Assembly: GCF_042682525.1 (NCBI RefSeq)
Contig: NZ_JBHUHP010000009.1
Coordinates: forward strand, 372,001 to 436,000
DNA: 64,000 bases
From: Blastococcus_B deserti
GTDB lineage: Bacteria; Actinomycetota; Actinomycetes; Mycobacteriales; Geodermatophilaceae
Direction of reading: 5' to 3'
The notes beneath the pieces were generated by a model. That model saw only the letters and a list, made by a program, of their open reading frames with translations, was not told where the DNA came from and did no database searches. The translations under genes and the position numbers were made by a program. Shown here in pieces: positions 8,978 to 17,454 of this stretch; the stretch's first letter is position 1; each line of letters opens with the position of its first letter.

Positions 8978-10153
8978 ATGCCCACGCAGACCTGGCAGGT
9001 GCTCGTGGTCCTCGCCGCCGCGGCCGCGCTCGCCTGGCTGGCCGGGGTCCTCATCGGCGCTCTGGTGCGTCGGCTCGCGCGGCGGTCGCCGGCCGTCGCC
9101 GGCCTGTCCCGGCGCGGCCGCACGCCGCTGCGCGCGCTGCTGGTGCTGGCGGCGGTGACCCTCGTCCTCGACGCGGCGCCGGTGCTGGGCGGCTGGCACG
9201 GGCCGGTCGTCCGCGTTCTGGGGCTCGCCCTGATCGCCACCGTCGGCTGGTTCCTGGCGGTGGCCGTGTTCGTGGTCGCCGACCTCGCCCTGGCCCGGTA
9301 CGACGTCGACGTCGTCGACAACCGGCACGCACGCCGGGTGCGCACCCAGATCTCGCTGCTGCGCCGGCTGGCCGTCGTGATCGTCGCCGTCCTCGCCGCC
9401 GCGGCGATGCTGCTGACGTTCCCGTCGGCCCGTGCCGCCGGTGCCAGCATCCTGGCCAGCGCCGGTGTCATCTCGATCGTCGCCGGCCTGGCCGCGCAGA
9501 CCTCGCTGGCCAACGTCTTCGCCGGGCTCCAGCTGGCCTTCACCGACGCCATCCGGGTCGACGACGTCGTGGTGGTCGAGGACGAGTGGGGCCGGATCGA
9601 GGAGATCACCCTCACCTACGTCGTCGTCCACATCTGGGACGACCGGCGCATGGTGCTGCCGTCCACCTACTTCACCAGCACCCCGTTCGAGAACTGGACC
9701 CGCACCCAGTCGGCGGTCCTCGGCTCGGTGGAGATCGACGTGGACTGGAGCGTGCCGTTCGACCGGATGCGGGCCGAGCTCGCCCGACTCCTGGACGGGA
9801 ACGACCTGTGGGACGGCCGCGTGGGGATCCTGCAGGTGACCGACGCGGTCGGCTCCGTCGTCCGGGTGCGGGCGCTGGTCAGCGCCAAGGACGGGCCGAC
9901 CCTGTTCGACCTGCGCTGCCACGTCCGCGAGGGACTGGTCGTCTGGCTGCAGCGCGACCACGGGTACGGCCTGCCGCGGCTCCGGTTGGACGGCGGGACG
10001 CCGCCGGCCCGGCCGTCCCGGGCGGCCCCGGCCCCGGAGAACGCCGCGCTGTTCACCGGCAGCAGCGAGGCGAGGGAGCGGTCGAGGGCCTTCAGCGGGC
10101 CCTCGGACCAGGAGCCGGCCGGCCGCACGGCCGAGCCCGTTCCGGCGCGCTGA
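8978..10153 (+). CDS. Mechanosensitive ion channel family protein (MscS type)
   Basis: 391 residues. Three membrane spans lie in the first 170 residues. They are followed by the pore-lining Gly/Ala helix (ASAGVISIVAGLAAQTSLANVFAGLQLAF) and the MscS beta domain (DEWGRIEEITLTYVVVHIWDDRRMVLPS). The cytoplasmic alpha/beta part (SAKDGPTLFDLRCHVREGLV) ends in a disordered tail. It relieves turgor at hypoosmotic shock. ATG 8978 has GAGGTG upstream. The frame is open back to GTG 8744, and an AAAGGAG lies at 8878-8884, so a longer form is possible. A TAGCGT box at 8740-8745 is the likely promoter; the 287 bases from 8691 hold nothing else I can name. Confidence 0.9.
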   Translation: MPTQTWQVLVVLAAAAALAWLAGVLIGALVRRLARRSPAVAGLSRRGRTPLRALLVLAAVTLVLDAAPVLGGWHGPVVRVLGLALIATVGWFLAVAVFVVADLALARYDVDVVDNRHARRVRTQISLLRRLAVVIVAVLAAAAMLLTFPSARAAGASILASAGVISIVAGLAAQTSLANVFAGLQLAFTDAIRVDDVVVVEDEWGRIEEITLTYVVVHIWDDRRMVLPSTYFTSTPFENWTRTQSAVLGSVEIDVDWSVPFDRMRAELARLLDGNDLWDGRVGILQVTDAVGSVVRVRALVSAKDGPTLFDLRCHVREGLVVWLQRDHGYGLPRLRLDGGTPPARPSRAAPAPENAALFTGSSEARERSRAFSGPSDQEPAGRTAEPVPAR

Positions 10154-10208
10154 TCACCCGAGGCCGCGCGCCGGGGCCGGGCTGGCGCTGCCCCGGCGTG
10201 CGGGTGGT

Positions 10209-10214
10209 TAGGCT
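10209..10214 (+). promoter_or_regulatory. -10 box for leaderless eno transcript
   Basis: TAGGCT ends 6 nt before GTG 10221, and no Shine-Dalgarno sequence is present. This spacing puts the transcription start at or next to the start codon. Confidence 0.6.
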
Positions 10215-10220
10215 GCCTCC

Positions 10221-11528
10221 GTGCCGACCATCGATGCCGTAGGCGCGCGGGAGATCCTCGACTCGCGCGGAAACCCCACCGTCGAGGTCGAGGTCGCCCT
10301 CGACGACGGGACCATCGCCCGGGCCGCCGTGCCCAGCGGCGCCTCGACGGGTGCCTTCGAGGCCGTCGAGCTGCGTGACGGGGGTGAGCGCTACGGCGGC
10401 AAGGGGGTGACCAAGGCCGTCGACGGCGTCCTCGACGTCATCGGACCCGAGCTCGTCGGCTACGAGGCCAGCGAGCAGCGGCTGGTCGACCAGCGGCTGA
10501 TCGACCTGGACGGGACGCCGGACAAGTCCCGGCTCGGCGCCAACGCCATCCTCGGCGTCAGCCTCGCGGTCGCGCGGGCCGCCGCCGACTCGGCCGGCCT
10601 GCCCCTGTTCCGCTACGTCGGCGGCCCGTCGGCGCACCTGCTGCCCGTGCCGATGATGAACATCCTCAACGGTGGGGCCCACGCCGACAGCAACGTCGAC
10701 GTGCAGGAGTTCATGATCGCCCCCATCGGCGCCGCGACGTTCGCCGAGGCGCTGGCCATGGGCACCGAGACCTACCACGCCCTCAAGTCGGTGCTGAAGG
10801 GCCGCGGGCTGGCGACCGGCCTCGGCGACGAGGGCGGCTTCGCGCCGGACCTGCCCAGCAACCGCGACGCGCTGGAGCTCATCGCCGACGCGGTGGACAA
10901 GGCCGGGTACGCCCTCGGCACCGACATCGCCTTCGCGCTCGACGTGGCGGCCACCGAGTTCCACCAGGAGGGCGGCTACGACTTCGAGGGCCAGTCCCGG
11001 TCGGCGGAGTACCTCGTCGACTACTACACCGAGCTCGTCTCCGCCTTCCCGATCGTCTCGATCGAGGACCCGCTGTCCGAGGAGGACTGGGACGGCTGGA
11101 TCGCGCTCACCGGCGCCCTCGGCGACCGGGTGCAGATCGTGGGCGACGACCTGTTCGTCACCAACCCGGCCCGCCTGGCCGACGGCATCGCCCGCGGGGC
11201 CGCCAACGCGCTGCTGGTCAAGGTGAACCAGATCGGCACGCTGACCGAGACGCTGGATGCGGTCAACCTGGCCCACCGCAACGGCTACCGCTGCATGATG
11301 AGCCACCGCTCCGGCGAGACCGAGGACACCACGATCGCCGACCTCGCCGTCGCCACCGACTGCGGGCAGATCAAGACCGGCGCCCCCGCGCGCAGCGAGC
11401 GCGTCGCCAAGTACAACCAGCTGCTGCGCATCGAGGAGGAGCTCGACGACGCCGCCCGCTACGCCGGCGCCGCCGCGTTCCCGCGCCTTGCCGGCTCGAC
11501 AGCGGCCGGACCGACTGCAGCGGGATGA
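10221..11528 (+). CDS. eno: Phosphopyruvate hydratase (enolase)
   Basis: 435 residues. The enzyme converts 2-phosphoglycerate to phosphoenolpyruvate in glycolysis. The N-terminal segment SRGNPTVEVEV and the loop GASTGAFEAVELRDG are present. Metal ligands fall in LDVAATEF, SIEDPLSEEDW and VGDDLFVT. The catalytic lysine lies in ALLVKVNQIGT, and the family signature MMSHRSGETEDTTIADLAV is intact. The stop overlaps the region just before ftsB (11 nt apart), so the two are likely cotranscribed, a standard actinobacterial arrangement. Confidence 0.98.
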   Translation: MPTIDAVGAREILDSRGNPTVEVEVALDDGTIARAAVPSGASTGAFEAVELRDGGERYGGKGVTKAVDGVLDVIGPELVGYEASEQRLVDQRLIDLDGTPDKSRLGANAILGVSLAVARAAADSAGLPLFRYVGGPSAHLLPVPMMNILNGGAHADSNVDVQEFMIAPIGAATFAEALAMGTETYHALKSVLKGRGLATGLGDEGGFAPDLPSNRDALELIADAVDKAGYALGTDIAFALDVAATEFHQEGGYDFEGQSRSAEYLVDYYTELVSAFPIVSIEDPLSEEDWDGWIALTGALGDRVQIVGDDLFVTNPARLADGIARGAANALLVKVNQIGTLTETLDAVNLAHRNGYRCMMSHRSGETEDTTIADLAVATDCGQIKTGAPARSERVAKYNQLLRIEEELDDAARYAGAAAFPRLAGSTAAGPTAAG

Positions 11529-11538
11529 GCACCAGCGG

Positions 11539-12096
11539 ATGAGCAGCGTCCGGGGCCGGCGGGGCGGCCCTCCGGCCGACGCGCGGCGCAGCACCGGCCG
11601 GGCTCCGCGGGTGCACTCGACGCGCCCGGTGGGGACCAACGTGCGGGCGGCCACCGCCAGCCGCCCGGGCGTCCGGCGCCCGGGCCGCCGGGCGCCGCGG
11701 TCCGCGGGGACGCCGCAGCGCCGACGGCCGCTCGTCACCGGCCGGGCCGTGCTGCTCGGTGGGCTGATCCTGCTACTGGCGCTGACCCTGGCCGGTCCGA
11801 TCCGCCAGTACCTGGCCGGGCAGGCGGAGCTGGAGCAGCTCGCCGCCGAGGGGCGTGAGCTGGACCAGCGCGCCGCCGACCTGCGCGAGCAGCTCGAGCG
11901 GCAGTCCGACCCGGCGTACGCCGAGCGGCAGGCGCGCGAGCGGCTCACCTACGTCCTCCCGGGCGACCGGCTCGTGGTGGTCGTCGACGGCGAGGCGGTG
12001 GAGGGTGACGCCGGCACGCTGGCCGACGCCGGCCGGGACGCCGAGCTGCCCTGGTACGAGGGACTCATGCAGTCGCTCGCCGATGCCGACGGGTGA
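11539..12096 (+). CDS. ftsB: Septum formation initiator FtsB/DivIC
   Basis: 185 residues. A long basic, disordered N-terminus (about 1-68) is followed by one membrane span (GRAVLLGGLILLLALTLAG) and an extracytoplasmic coiled coil (AELEQLAAEGRELDQRAADL). A short DivIC-type domain with RERLTYVLPGDRLVVVVDG completes it. It scaffolds the divisome with FtsL and FtsQ. ATG 11539 was chosen because earlier in-frame codons lie inside eno. It is followed at once by a tandem terminator-like repeat. Confidence 0.9.
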   Translation: MSSVRGRRGGPPADARRSTGRAPRVHSTRPVGTNVRAATASRPGVRRPGRRAPRSAGTPQRRRPLVTGRAVLLGGLILLLALTLAGPIRQYLAGQAELEQLAAEGRELDQRAADLREQLERQSDPAYAERQARERLTYVLPGDRLVVVVDGEAVEGDAGTLADAGRDAELPWYEGLMQSLADADG

Positions 12097-12222
12097 GCAG
12101 AAGGACCCGTCCTCCCCACCCTCGTGAGAAGACCCCGCTGCCTCCCGCGCCTCGTAAGAGGACCCCGCTGCCCCCCACGCCTCGCACGCTCGGCGCGGGC
12201 CCCTGCAGCGGGGCCTGGAGGG
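12097..12222 (+). repeat. Stop-proximal repeat, copy 2, with three tandem heads
   Basis: Three head segments begin GAAGGACCCG (12099), GAAGACCCCGCTG (12125) and GAGGACCCCGCTG (12158), spaced about 30 nt. A single tail follows with CTCGGCGCGGGCCCC and GCAGCGGGGCC. The head CCCCGCTGC pairs with GCAGCGGGG. It starts right after the ftsB stop, so it may end the eno-ftsB transcript. Confidence 0.75.
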
Positions 12223-12265
12223 GGGCTGTGCGCGGCCTGCTGACCGCCTGCCGCAGACTCTCCTG

Positions 12266-12787
12266 GTGCACACCCCCGTCACCGAGGCCGAGCGGGACAT
12301 CGTCGCCCGGCAGCTCGGCCGCCCGCCGCGCGCCCTGGTGGCGGTGGCGCACCGGTGCCCGTGCGGGCAGCCCGACGTCGTCGAGACCTCGCCACGGCTC
12401 GAGGACGGCACGCCGTTCCCGACGCTCTACTACCTGACCTGCCCGCGGGCCACCGCGGCGGCCAGCCGGCTGGAGTCGGCCGGCCGGATGCGCGAGTGGC
12501 AGGAGGAGCTCGCCACCGATCCCGAGCTCGCCGCCGGCTACCGGCGGGCGCACGAGGCCTACCTCGCCACGCGCGACGCGCGGGACGTGCTGCCCACCCG
12601 GATGACCGCCGGCGGGATGCCCGACCGCGTCAAGTGCCTGCACGCGCTCGCCGGCCACGCCCTGGCCGCCGGCCCCGGCGTCAACCCCATCGGCGACCGT
12701 GCGGTCGAGGAGATGGGGGAGTGGTGGGCCGCGGGGCCGTGCGCGCAACCGGCCGAGGGGATGCAGCCCGCCGAGGACGAGGCATGA
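12266..12787 (+). CDS. DUF501 domain-containing protein
   Basis: 173 residues. DUF501 is an actinobacterial family of unknown function that almost always lies between ftsB and ppx, as here. Visible features are HRCPCGQPDVVETSPRLEDGTPFPTLYYLTCP, which gives three Cys and one His for a possible metal site. LPTRMTAGGMPDRVKCLHALAGHALA is a conserved central block with another Cys. GTG 12266 follows CAGACT (12254-12259) by 6 nt, so it may be leaderless. Its stop overlaps the ppx start (ATGA). Confidence 0.92.
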   Translation: MHTPVTEAERDIVARQLGRPPRALVAVAHRCPCGQPDVVETSPRLEDGTPFPTLYYLTCPRATAAASRLESAGRMREWQEELATDPELAAGYRRAHEAYLATRDARDVLPTRMTAGGMPDRVKCLHALAGHALAAGPGVNPIGDRAVEEMGEWWAAGPCAQPAEGMQPAEDEA

Positions 12788-13734
12788 CACGGGTCGCCGC
12801 CATCGACTGCGGCACCAACTCCATCCGGCTGCTCGTCGCCGACGTGCCCCCGGCCGGCGCACACACCGACCTGGTCCGCAGCATGGAGGTCGTCCGGCTC
12901 GGTCAGGGCGTCGACGCCACCGGCCGGCTCGCCCCGGAGGCCATCGAGCGCACCCGGGCGGCGCTGGCGCGCTACGCCGAGACCGCCCGCGAGCTGGGCG
13001 CCACGGCGGTCCGCATGGCGGCCACCAGCGCCAGCCGCGACGCGGCCAACCGGGCCGACTTCGAGCAGATGGTCCTGGCCACGCTCGGCCGTCCGCCAGA
13101 CGTGATCACCGGCCGGGAGGAGGCCGAGCTGTCGTTCCTGGGCGCCACCGCGTCCCTGGCCGCCGCGGCCGCGGCCCACGGCGCGCCCCCGCCGCGGCCG
13201 CCCTTCCTGGTGGTGGACATCGGCGGGGGCTCGACGGAGTTCGTGCTCGGCGACGCGGCCGGCGTGCGCGCGGCCCGGTCGGTCGACATCGGCTGCGTCC
13301 GGCTGACCGAGCGCCATCTGCACGACGATCCACCGACCGCCGACCAGATCCGCCGGGCCGAGGACGACATCCGTGCCGCGCTGGCCGACGTGGCGGCAGC
13401 GGTGCCGGTGACAGAGGCCGGCAGCCTCGTGGGTGTGGCGGGGTCGGTGACCACGGTGGCCGCGATCGCCCTCGGGCTCCCGAAGTACGACCCGCAGGCG
13501 ATCCACGGCTCGCGGATCCCCGTGGCGACCGTCCGGCGGGTGACCGCGGACCTGCTCGCGGCGACCCGTGAGCACCGGGCCGCGATGCCGGTCATGCATC
13601 CCGGCCGGGTCGACGTCATCGGCGCCGGTGCCCTGATCCTCCGGGTGCTCATGGACGGGTTCGGGCTCCCCGAGGTCGTCGTCTCCGAGCACGACATCCT
13701 CGACGGGATCGCCCTGCGCCTGGCCCGGGGCTGA
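12784..13734 (+). CDS. ppx: Ppx/GppA phosphatase family exopolyphosphatase
   Basis: 316 residues, the short actinobacterial Ppx type with only the two actin-like subdomains. Phosphate-1 loop AAIDCGTNSIRLLVADV, phosphate-2 loop VVDIGGGSTEFVLG and the adenosine-type GVAGSVTTVAAIALGL are clear. It hydrolyses polyphosphate or (p)ppGpp; the exact substrate of the short form varies. It is translationally coupled to DUF501 by a 4-nt ATGA overlap and converges with the hydrolase gene 3 nt downstream. Confidence 0.94.
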   Translation: MTRVAAIDCGTNSIRLLVADVPPAGAHTDLVRSMEVVRLGQGVDATGRLAPEAIERTRAALARYAETARELGATAVRMAATSASRDAANRADFEQMVLATLGRPPDVITGREEAELSFLGATASLAAAAAAHGAPPPRPPFLVVDIGGGSTEFVLGDAAGVRAARSVDIGCVRLTERHLHDDPPTADQIRRAEDDIRAALADVAAAVPVTEAGSLVGVAGSVTTVAAIALGLPKYDPQAIHGSRIPVATVRRVTADLLAATREHRAAMPVMHPGRVDVIGAGALILRVLMDGFGLPEVVVSEHDILDGIALRLARG

Positions 13735-13737
13735 CGG

Positions 13738-14541
13738 TCACACCCGGTCCGCCTGCAGGAAGCCGAGCACCTCGCGCAGGAAGAGATCCGGGGCCGTCTG
13801 CATCGCGGCGTGTCCCTGGCCGGCCAGCCGACGCACTCGCACGTCCGGCAGGGCCGACGCCAGCAGGGAGGTGGACTCCTGCATCTCCGGCGGGCTCTCC
13901 GTGCCGGTCAGCATCAGGGTGGGCACCTTGACGCCGGCGAACCGCGCCGGCTGGAACCGATAGCCCTCCTCCGCACGTTGCTCCCGCGCGACGGTGTGCG
14001 CGGCGGCGACCCGGCCGGCCCACGAGGGCAGCGCCCGGACCTCGGTCAGTTGCTTCTCCGTCAACCCGGCGAGGTCACGGAGCAGCATCGTCACCACGTC
14101 CTCACGCCGTCCCGCCCGCGCCAGTTCCTCCAGCCGGTCGGTGAACCCCGGCGGCGCCAGGTCCCTCACCGCGGGCTCGTACAGCACCAGGCGTCGGATC
14201 CCGGTGGTCAGCCGGGCGGCCTCGACGGCGCAGAGGGCGCCGTAGGAGTGCCCGAGCACATCGACCGGGGCGCCCGCGGCCTCAATCACGGCGACCAGGT
14301 CGTCGGCCTCGGCCGCCAGGGAGTAGTCCGGCCCGTCGCCGCTCGCCCCGCGTCCGCGGCGGTCGACGGCGTAGACGGTCACCGCAGGCTCCAGCCGTGG
14401 CAGCAGCGGGTCCCAGCGTGAGGCGTCGGCGCTCGTGCCGTGGACCAGCACGAGGCCCGGGCCGTGCCCGCTCCGCCGGAAGCCGATGGGCGTCCCGTCC
14501 CGCGAGATCGCGTATTCGACCACCACCTGGGAGTCGGACAT
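13738..14541 (-). CDS. Alpha/beta hydrolase
   Basis: 267 residues with a full catalytic set. Oxyanion segment VLVHGTSAD, nucleophile elbow GHSYGA (Ser), an acidic residue before TESPPEMQ, and the His in GQGHAAM are all seen. No signal peptide, so cytosolic. ATG 14541 has the strong site AAGGAGGGACG. The substrate is unknown; the family includes esterases, lipases and haloperoxidase-like proteins. It converges with ppx. Confidence 0.9.
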   Translation of the reverse strand: MSDSQVVVEYAISRDGTPIGFRRSGHGPGLVLVHGTSADASRWDPLLPRLEPAVTVYAVDRRGRGASGDGPDYSLAAEADDLVAVIEAAGAPVDVLGHSYGALCAVEAARLTTGIRRLVLYEPAVRDLAPPGFTDRLEELARAGRREDVVTMLLRDLAGLTEKQLTEVRALPSWAGRVAAAHTVAREQRAEEGYRFQPARFAGVKVPTLMLTGTESPPEMQESTSLLASALPDVRVRRLAGQGHAAMQTAPDLFLREVLGFLQADRV

Positions 14542-14700
14542 CGTCCCTCCTTCGCCGGGACGGCGCGGCACGCGGTGGGCGCGCGACCGCTGTGGGGGAA
14601 TCGTCCGCCGGCCGGACCTCCGGGACACCGGTCGAACGTCCTCGCCCGGACCCGTCCAGGACCCCCGCGGTGCCTCGGCAGCCGCCCGTCTGGTCTGCTC

Positions 14701-15480
14701 ATGACCGTGGCGCGCGACCCCGGCGGATTCCCGGTCACCCGCACCCCCGCCGGGGTGGCGCGGTCCGCCCGCGGCGCGCGCGACCTGGCCACCCTCGACG
14801 CCCGGATCTCCGGCTGCTACGCCTGCCCGCGCCTGGTGGCCTGGCGGGAGGAGGTGGCACGGGTCAAGCGCGCCTCCTTCCGCGACCAGGACTACTGGGG
14901 CCGTCCCGTGCCGGGGCTCGGACCGGCCGACGCCCGGATCGCCGTCGTCGGGCTCGCGCCGGCCGCCCACGGGGGCAACCGCACCGGGCGGGTGTTCACC
15001 GGTGACCGCAGCGGCGACTGGATCTTCGCCGCCCTGTGGCGCGCCGGCCTGGCCAGCCAGCCGACCTCCACCCACATCGGCGACGGCCTCGAGCTGACCG
15101 GGGTCCGGATCGCCGCGGCGGTGCGCTGCGCCCCGCCCGACAACGCCCCCACGCCGGAGGAGCGCGACACCTGCTCACCGTGGCTGGCGCGCGAGCTGGC
15201 CCTGCTGCCCGACCTGCGCGTCGTCGTGGTCCTCGGAGGGTTCGGCTGGACGGCGCTGTGGCCGGTCCTCGCCGCGGCCGGGTACCGGCTGCCGCGGCCG
15301 CGACCGGCGTTCGGTCACGGCGCGGAGGTGGAGCTCGAGGGTCCGCGCGGGCGGCTCACGCTGCTGGGCAGCTACCACGTCAGCCAGCAGAACACCTTCA
15401 CCGGCCGGCTGACCGAGCCGATGCTGGACGCCGTGCTGGCCCGCGCCACCGAGCTCGCGGGAAGGTCGACGGGGGAGTGA
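14701..15480 (+). CDS. Uracil-DNA glycosylase family 5 (UdgB type)
   Basis: 259 residues. The iron-sulfur Cys set is CYACPRL near the N-terminus plus later Cys in AVRCAPPDN and RDTCSPW. The active-site motif A is VVGLAPAAHGGNRTGRVFTGD, and motif B is GSYHVSQQNTFTGRLT. Family 5 enzymes excise uracil and other deaminated bases from DNA in base excision repair. ATG 14701 gives the normal length. The gene is divergent from the hydrolase and followed by ndh. Confidence 0.93.
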   Translation: MTVARDPGGFPVTRTPAGVARSARGARDLATLDARISGCYACPRLVAWREEVARVKRASFRDQDYWGRPVPGLGPADARIAVVGLAPAAHGGNRTGRVFTGDRSGDWIFAALWRAGLASQPTSTHIGDGLELTGVRIAAAVRCAPPDNAPTPEERDTCSPWLARELALLPDLRVVVVLGGFGWTALWPVLAAAGYRLPRPRPAFGHGAEVELEGPRGRLTLLGSYHVSQQNTFTGRLTEPMLDAVLARATELAGRSTGE

Positions 15481-15511
15481 CGCTCACCCTGTCCGGTCGG
15501 CTCGCCGGGCC

Positions 15512-15517
15512 TAGGCT
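15512..15517 (+). promoter_or_regulatory. -10 box for leaderless ndh transcript
   Basis: TAGGCT ends 6 nt before ATG 15524, with no ribosome site between. It is identical to the eno box in sequence and spacing. Confidence 0.6.
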
Positions 15518-15523
15518 CGGGGC

Positions 15524-16939
15524 ATGGCTGGGGAGTTGGCTCGGGAACTGTCGCACCGCCCCGTGATCCTCGTGGTCGGCGGAGGCTACGTGGGCCTGTA
15601 CACGGCCCTGCGGCTGCAGAAGAAGCTCTCGCGCGGCCGCGCCGAGATCATCGTGGTCGACCCGCAGCCGCACATGACCTACCAGCCGTTCCTCCCCGAG
15701 GCCGCCGCCGGCTCGGTGGAGCCCCGGCACGTGGTCGTGCCGCTGCGCCGGACGCTCAACCGCTGCCGGGTGATCACCGGCGCCGTCACCGGGCTCAGCC
15801 ACGCCGAGCGGCGGGCCAAGGTCGCGCCGGTGGAGGGCAAGCCGTACGAGCTCTCCTACGACATCCTGGTGATGGCGGCCGGATCGGTGGCGCGCACCCT
15901 GCCGATCCCGGGCCTGGCCGAGCACGGCATCGGCTTCAAGAACGTCGGCGAGGCCATCTTCCTGCGCAACCACGTGCTGGCCCGGCTGGACGCCGCCAGC
16001 TCCACCGACGATCCCGCCGTCCGCACCCGTGCCCTCACGTTCACGTTCGTGGGCGGCGGCTACGCCGGCGTGGAGGCGTTCGCGGAGCTCGAGGACATGG
16101 CCCGCTACGCGATCGAGCACTACTACCCGCGGTTGTCGCCGTCGGACATGCACTGGGTGCTCGTGGAGGCGACCGGCCGCATCCTGCCCGAGGTCGACCT
16201 CGACATGGCGGCCTGGACGGTGAAGCAGCTGACCGCCCGCGGCATGGACGTGCGCCTCAACACCCGGCTCGAATCGGTCTCTGACCAGTGCGTGATCCGG
16301 CTCAGCGACGGCGACGAGTTCCCCAGCGACACCCTCGTGTGGACGGCGGGGACCAAGCCCAACCCGATGCTGACCGAGACCGACCTGCCCGTCGACGGCC
16401 GCGGCCGGGTCGAGTGCGAGGCCACCCTCCAGGTGAAGGGCATGGACGGCGCCTGGGCGGCCGGTGACCTGGCCGCCGTCCCCGACATCACCAAGGACGA
16501 GCCCGGCGCCACCACCGCGCCCAACGCGCAGCACGCCGTCCGGCAGGCCAAGCGGCTGGCCGACAACATCGTCGCCGTCCTCACGGGCCAGCAGCCGGAG
16601 CCCTACCGGCACAAGTACGCCGGCTCCGTGGCCAGCCTCGGGCTGCACAAGGGGGTGGCGCAGGTCTACGGCGTGAAGCTCAAGGGCTGGCCCGCGTGGT
16701 TCATGCATCGCACGTACCACGTCAGCCGGGTCCCCACCTTCAACCGCAAGGCGCGGGTGGTCGCCGACTGGACAATGGCGTCGCTGTTCCGCCGCGAGGT
16801 CATCTCCCTCGGGCAGCTGCAGGACCCGCGCCGTGAGTTCGTGTTCGCGGCCAACACCGGGCGCACCGGCCAGCTGCCGCCGCCGCGGCCCGACCACCCC
16901 GAGACCGCCGACACCCCGGAGCGCGCGGAGGCCGGCTGA
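15524..16939 (+). CDS. ndh: NAD(P)/FAD-dependent oxidoreductase, type II NADH dehydrogenase
   Basis: 471 residues. The FAD-binding Rossmann motif VVGGGYVGLYTALRLQ is at the N-terminus and the NADH-binding motif FVGGGYAGVEAFAEL in the middle. DGAWAAGDLAAVPD is the conserved second flavin contact. The C-terminal amphipathic segments (KGWPAWFMHRTYHVSRVPTF) fit membrane-surface attachment. It passes electrons from NADH to menaquinone without proton pumping. Confidence 0.93.
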   Translation: MAGELARELSHRPVILVVGGGYVGLYTALRLQKKLSRGRAEIIVVDPQPHMTYQPFLPEAAAGSVEPRHVVVPLRRTLNRCRVITGAVTGLSHAERRAKVAPVEGKPYELSYDILVMAAGSVARTLPIPGLAEHGIGFKNVGEAIFLRNHVLARLDAASSTDDPAVRTRALTFTFVGGGYAGVEAFAELEDMARYAIEHYYPRLSPSDMHWVLVEATGRILPEVDLDMAAWTVKQLTARGMDVRLNTRLESVSDQCVIRLSDGDEFPSDTLVWTAGTKPNPMLTETDLPVDGRGRVECEATLQVKGMDGAWAAGDLAAVPDITKDEPGATTAPNAQHAVRQAKRLADNIVAVLTGQQPEPYRHKYAGSVASLGLHKGVAQVYGVKLKGWPAWFMHRTYHVSRVPTFNRKARVVADWTMASLFRREVISLGQLQDPRREFVFAANTGRTGQLPPPRPDHPETADTPERAEAG

Positions 16940-16969
16940 TCCTCGGCGCTGGACGCCGGCGGAGTCGCC

Positions 16970-17215
16970 GGCCAGCGGCGAGGACGTCGTCGACCGCGGC
17001 CGGGAAGGGGTGCTCGGGGGCCGGCCGGTACCAGGACGTGCACCGTCGCGCCGCTCGCGGGGCCAGGTGGGTGGCCACGGCCCGGTGCGTCGCGGGTGAG
17101 CCGGTGGTGGAGCCGCCGCCGTGCCTGTAGACGGGGGTGCGGGTCAGCGTCGCCGTCCGCGGAGACGAGCACCTCGGCGAGCCGGGTGGCCGAGTCGCGA
17201 CGCCGTGACCGTCAC
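16970..17215 (-). pseudogene. Remnant of an HSL-family alpha/beta hydrolase
   Basis: One reading frame shows HGGGSTTGSPATHRAVATHLA and then YRPAPEHPFPAAVDDVLAA, hallmarks of hormone-sensitive-lipase-type esterases, 33 residues apart as expected. The 10 residues between them are in the wrong frame: the neighbouring frame reads GATVHVLV there, so two compensating indels occurred. Sequence after DDVLAA is unrelated and the catalytic GDSAGG is absent. Only a fragment of about 80 codons is left. The remaining bases up to the tRNA (17216-17439) hold nothing I recognise. Confidence 0.65.
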
Positions 17216-17439
17216 GTCCTCCGCGAGCGGCGTCGGCCGGCTGACCAGGGCCGGCCAGCGGGCGTTGCACGGCCACCGGCAGGCGGGGACCGAGCACCGG
17301 CCGGACGAGGCCGCGCACTCCCGCCCCGCGGGCTCGGCGCAGCGGTGCGGGACCGGGACGAGCCGGCCAACGGGATCCCGGGTCGGAGGACGAGGACCCG
17401 GCACCGTACGGGCATCCGACGTCGCGCACGGCATCCGGC

Positions 17440-17445
17440 TAGCGT
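17440..17445 (+). promoter_or_regulatory. -10 box of the tRNA gene
   Basis: TAGCGT lies 9 nt before the mature 5' end of the tRNA at 17455. This is the expected spacing for a short 5' leader. Confidence 0.5.
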
Positions 17446-17454
17446 GCGCAGGAG

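Noticed and set aside
16800..17429. A 209-codon minus-strand gene
   Set aside because: Only the middle third resembles an esterase, with a frame-shifted segment and no catalytic serine motif; it is better read as a pseudogene fragment.
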